Shown: positions 7,753 to 10,008 of the stretch, piece by piece
How the letters are laid out: each line of letters begins with the position of its first letter
How positions within the stretch are numbered: position 1 is the stretch's first letter
Assembly (NCBI GenBank): GCA_036939975.1
Contig: JALLPB010001397.1
Span: forward strand, 1-10,008
Origin: Cyclostephanos tholiformis
Taxonomy: Eukaryota > Bacillariophyta > Thalassiosirophyceae > Thalassiosirales > Thalassiosiraceae
DNA: 10,008 nt
Direction: 5' to 3'
Made by a program: the position numbers and the translations under genes
Notes under the pieces: model-generated
Told to the model about the DNA's origin: nothing
The model's database searches: none
The model's input: only the letters and a program-made list of their open reading frames with translations

Positions 7753-8532
7753 AGGTGTCCCCGCCTTGCCAATGCAGCCACCAAAAAGCTCAACCGACAT
7801 TGCCACCGGCACCACATATGCCATTGGCAGCATAAACGGCATCACCACTTTTGCGATTGTCATCGGCACATCAATCTTTTTGATGGGTGGGCTTCAATCC
7901 CTCCAGCAGCGCCCAACATATCCCAGAAGATATTTGCTTCCCTGGCTAATGATTTTCTCACATCACACAATCCCAGTCAAATCATGAGAATTGGACAGAT
8001 ATTCCCTGGCAGCAGCCAAGAAAACATTCAAAGGGTTGTAACCATTCCTCTCTCATTAGTTTTGACTTGTGAAAATGTGCCCTGTTTCTCTGGCAGTGCT
8101 GTAACATCATGTTTGGTGGTTGATTCAGGAGCATTGGTCTGCATAACCCCACACATAGAAGATTTTATTGAATATGGCAACAGCTCATTAAAAATATGAG
8201 ACCTTTCCTCATCAAACAGAGTAGTAGGGGAATGAATACTCCATTGAAATCTGACAGACATCCATGGTTCTGTTCTCAAGATAGAAGTAAAAGGTTACCA
8301 TATGCCCCATGCTAACATCAGATTACTCAGCCCCCAAGTTCTGCTCACATTAATAGGTGGCAGCTTGCTCCAAACAAGGCAAGGAGTAGAAATCAGTCTC
8401 AACATTGGTGTCATCCTTTTTGCTCACAATTGCCCGCAAAGCAACCTGCCCCTTTGTCCCCTTGCAAACAAAAATCAAGCTGCTTCCTGCTTCTGGTTGA
8501 ATGCATTTGGCTTTACTTCAAGCGATTTCAAA
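7753..8532 (+). pseudogene. Element B protease region with an upstream His/Cys-rich segment
   Basis: From about 7753, frame +1 reads a His/Cys-rich segment (RHCHRHHICHWQHKRHHH, then FCDCHRH) and goes on through FASLANDFLTSHNPSQIMRI into the protease. The active-site motif is VVDSGA, with Asp at 8122-8124 and Ser-Gly-Ala at 8125-8133, so the catalytic triplet is intact. TGA codons at 8197, 8233 and 8245 then interrupt. The frame continues beyond them as TDIHGSVLKIEVKGYHM, then NIRLLSPQVLL and CPQSNLPLCPL, the usual protease C-terminal region of copia pol. The first stop fits CGA to TGA. The His/Cys-rich part could instead be an artefact of reading across decayed DNA, since other frames are also open there. 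Confidence 0.68.
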
Positions 8533-9244
8533 TAAATTAATGCCATCAAACTGTCTTTACTCACCAAGACTAACACAAACCTTTCACAACCACAGAAAAA
8601 GGTTCTCCTCTGGCACCAATGCCTCTCCCATACATCTATCCCTTGGATCCAATCACTCATGCGTCCTAATGCTCCTTTTCTTGCTTGCTCAAATAAAGAG
8701 GGCACTGCATTGCATAAGGGGCCATTGATATGCACCAGCACTCATGTCCCAACATGCCATGTCTCAGGTTTAAAGTATACAGTGTGCCTCTATGCAAAGG
8801 CTGCTGTGCATGCACCGTCAAACTTACTTATGCCAGTCACAGAAGAAGAAGATGCTCAAGACAAACAACCTGATGCCTGGCAGCTATATCTCTGCTGATC
8901 ATTATTTTTCATCCATTCCTGGCAGATTACCACACATTTTTGGAAAAGAGAAAATTGGTTACTCATGCGGTAGCCTTTTTGTTGACCATGCAAGCGGCAA
9001 GATATTCAACTTTCCCCAATACTCAAACACTGCAGATGAGACTGTAAAAAGCACAATGAAACTTGAAGCCTTAGCCCATGATGAAGGGTTCAACACCAAG
9101 CATTACCACTCAGACAATGGCATCTTTGCTTCAAATGAATTCAAAACACACTGCAACCACCAACAAATAAAAAATTCATTCAGTGGTGTTGGGGCAAAAC
9201 ACATGAATGGAATTGCCAAGAGAAATATAAAAAAGATATTATAA
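8533..9244 (+). pseudogene. Element B integrase, catalytic Glu lost and C-terminus deleted
   Basis: After TAA 8533-8535, frame +1 reads the GAG-pre-integrase region, LLWHQCLSHTSIPWIQSLM, with His at 8614-8616 and 8629-8631. The zinc-binding Cys pair (normally C-x2-C) reads Y-T-V-C at 8776-8787, so its first Cys is Tyr. A frameshift between about 8835 and 8875 moves to frame +2. The catalytic core follows: ISADHY with Asp 8897-8899, the run CGSLFVDHASGKIFNFPQYS, then HSDNGIFASNEFK with Asp 9113-9115. The third catalytic residue, 35 positions on, is Lys (AAG 9218-9220) in AKRN where the family has Glu, consistent with GAG to AAG at a CpG. The frame stops at TAA 9242-9244 and nothing of the integrase C-terminus follows. 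It would be inactive. Confidence 0.85.
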
Positions 9245-9300
9245 AAACGTTCCAAAATGAGCACAACCAGAGGCATCTACAACACTCTCTCACCCCCCAA
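9245..9300 (+). other. Deletion junction in element B (RT missing)
   Basis: Copia pol normally has the integrase C-terminus, a linker and the entire RT between the integrase core and RNase H, roughly 1.8-2 kb. Here only about 60-110 bases separate them, and no RT motif (FDI, YxDD) occurs anywhere in element B. The exact breakpoint lies somewhere between about 9240 and 9335. The frame also changes from +2 to +1 across it. A C-rich run (caccccccaac) at about 9290-9300 lies within the interval. Confidence 0.75.
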
Positions 9301-9885
9301 CTCCCTGCTACCCCAAACAATGACATTATCATTGAACCTATTGACAGTGACAATTTAAAAATTGACTGCTATCCAGATGCAAATTTTGCGGGACTTTGGA
9401 AACAAGATAACAGCCAAGATCCTCATTGTGTCAGGAGCAGAACAGGCTACGTCATTTGCCTTGCCAATTGCCCTGTTTTATGGAAGAGCAAGCTACAAAC
9501 AGATATTGCCCTTTCTACCATGGAAGCCAAATATGTCGCATTGAGTACCTCTTGTCGTGACCTCTTCCCACTCATTGATATTACAAACAAAATTTGTGCC
9601 AAATTCGACATAGGCAGCCATTGTTTCAATGGTGTGGCGCGGTTATACATTAAAATTCATGAAGATAATATTGGTGCTTTGGCCCTAGGCAAATTGGAAC
9701 CATGACAGATGACCCCACGGTCAAAACACTATGCAATAAAATACCACTGGTTCAGAGAACACATTGGACCCCATCACATTGAGCTGGTAAAAATTGACAC
9801 CAACAACCAACTGGGTGACCATTTCACCAAAGGCTTCACCAAAATTAAATTTTCAAGGTTGCAAAAGAAGCTTATGGGCTGGTAA
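9301..9885 (+). pseudogene. Element B RNase H, nearly intact
   Basis: Frame +1 reads IIIEPIDSDNLKIDCYPDANFAGLWK, then RSRTGYVICLANCPVLWKSK, then TDIALSTMEAKYVALST, the standard copia RNase H. Its acidic residues are present: Asp 9376-9378, Glu 9523-9525, Asp 9664-9666 (HEDNIGAL) and Asp 9817-9819 (GDHFTKG). TGA 9703-9705 interrupts it at LEP-stop-QMTPRSKHYAIKYHW, again where CGA to TGA is likely. The frame ends at TAA 9883-9885 after LQKKLMGW, sixteen bases before the polypurine tract, as expected for the end of pol. This RNase H differs clearly from that of element A. The region upstream of about 9335 may include filler from the deletion junction. Confidence 0.88.
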
Positions 9886-9900
9886 CCAATAACCTTTTTC

Positions 9901-9909
9901 AAGGGAGAG
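9901..9909 (+). promoter_or_regulatory. Element B polypurine tract
   Basis: Nine purines (aagggagag) lie just after the pol stop and two bases before a TG that can start the 3' LTR. This is where plus-strand DNA synthesis is primed in LTR elements. Confidence 0.72.
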
Positions 9910-9911
9910 TA

Positions 9912-10008
9912 TGGCATGTAACACGCCAACAGATACAAGCCCCTATCCTATGTTCATGCCAACCAAATGCTTTAGGCTGGGTATGCATGGACAGACCCTC
10001 AAACCTTC
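9912..10008 (+). repeat. Start of element B 3' LTR, cut by window edge
   Basis: It begins with TG at 9912-9913 (tggcatgtaacacg) directly after the polypurine tract, and 97 bases are visible. There is no matching copy elsewhere in the window. That would follow if the equivalent part of the 5' LTR lies left of element A. Near the end it contains aaacct (about 10000-10005), the same six bases that follow element A at 5344-5349. Confidence 0.6.

Larger units (their letters stand above)
5344..10008 (+). mobile_element. Element B: internally deleted, inactive Ty1/copia retrotransposon, partial at right edge
   Basis: The order is LTR-like DNA, tRNA-type primer-binding site, gag with a zinc knuckle, protease (VDSGA), a GAG-pre-integrase region (LWHQCLSH), integrase core, RNase H, polypurine tract, and the start of a 3' LTR. 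It differs from element A in protein sequence, in its canonical-type zinc knuckle, in RNase H type (ends GDHFTKG) and in visibly lower GC, so it is a separate lineage. Reverse transcriptase is absent: the sequence passes from the integrase core (to about 9243) to RNase H (from about 9301). Several stops and at least four frameshifts break the rest. The left limit is uncertain because element A abuts it. Confidence 0.85.

Noticed and set aside
7753..7990. Frame +2 hydrophobic ORF (beginning MQPPKSSTDI) as a membrane protein
   Set aside because: Frame +1 is the one continuous with the protease motif downstream. The hydrophobic text comes from reading the same bases out of frame.
1..10008. CRISPR array, tRNA, rRNA or bacterial operon
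   Set aside because: No regularly spaced direct repeats with unique spacers, no cloverleaf or rRNA-like segments and no operon-like gene order. All recognisable proteins are from LTR retrotransposons.

Overview
The window holds two decayed Ty1/copia-type LTR retrotransposons, both on the + strand, and no host gene that I can support. It is eukaryotic DNA. The proteins look like copia lineages I associate with marine protists such as diatoms and other microalgae. That placement is from memory of the families and is tentative, because there is no host gene to anchor it.

Element A (1-5343) is the more GC-rich of the two. It runs from the last 24 bases of a 5' LTR (1-24), through a gag (82-1311) and a pol in the copia order protease, integrase, reverse transcriptase, RNase H (1312-5300), to a very short 3' LTR (5276-5343). 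Gag and the first half of pol share one reading frame. The RT/RNase H half lies in another frame after a one-base shift near 3735-3741. There are six in-frame stops (313, 1309, 1537, 3289, 3559, 5025). The stop at 1309 could be the original end of Gag. The protease active-site triplet and one RNase H catalytic Asp are also substituted, so the copy is dead although every domain is present.

Element B (5344-10008, running off the right edge) is more AT-rich and belongs to a different copia lineage. It has non-coding DNA with 39-bp repeats, read here as the rest of a 5' LTR (5344-5799), a weakened tRNA-type primer-binding site (about 5800-5811), and a broken gag (5848-7525). These are followed by a His/Cys-rich stretch and a protease (7753-8500), an integrase (about 8536-9243), an RNase H (about 9301-9885), a polypurine tract (9901-9909) and the start of the 3' LTR (about 9912 onward). 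The whole reverse transcriptase and the integrase C-terminus are missing, so this is an internal-deletion derivative.

The arrangement suggests nesting. Element A ends at 5343, and the sequence after it looks like LTR of element B, but none of the first ~90 bases of B's 3' LTR occur between 5344 and 5799. The simplest reading is that A inserted into the 5' LTR of B and the first part of that LTR lies left of the window. Many of the disabling changes in both elements fit CpG transitions (CGA to TGA stops, and lost catalytic residues), which suggests methylation-linked decay. I found no evidence of a new defence, regulatory or metabolic system. The interest lies in the nesting, the short LTR, the pattern of inactivation and the odd zinc-binding motifs.
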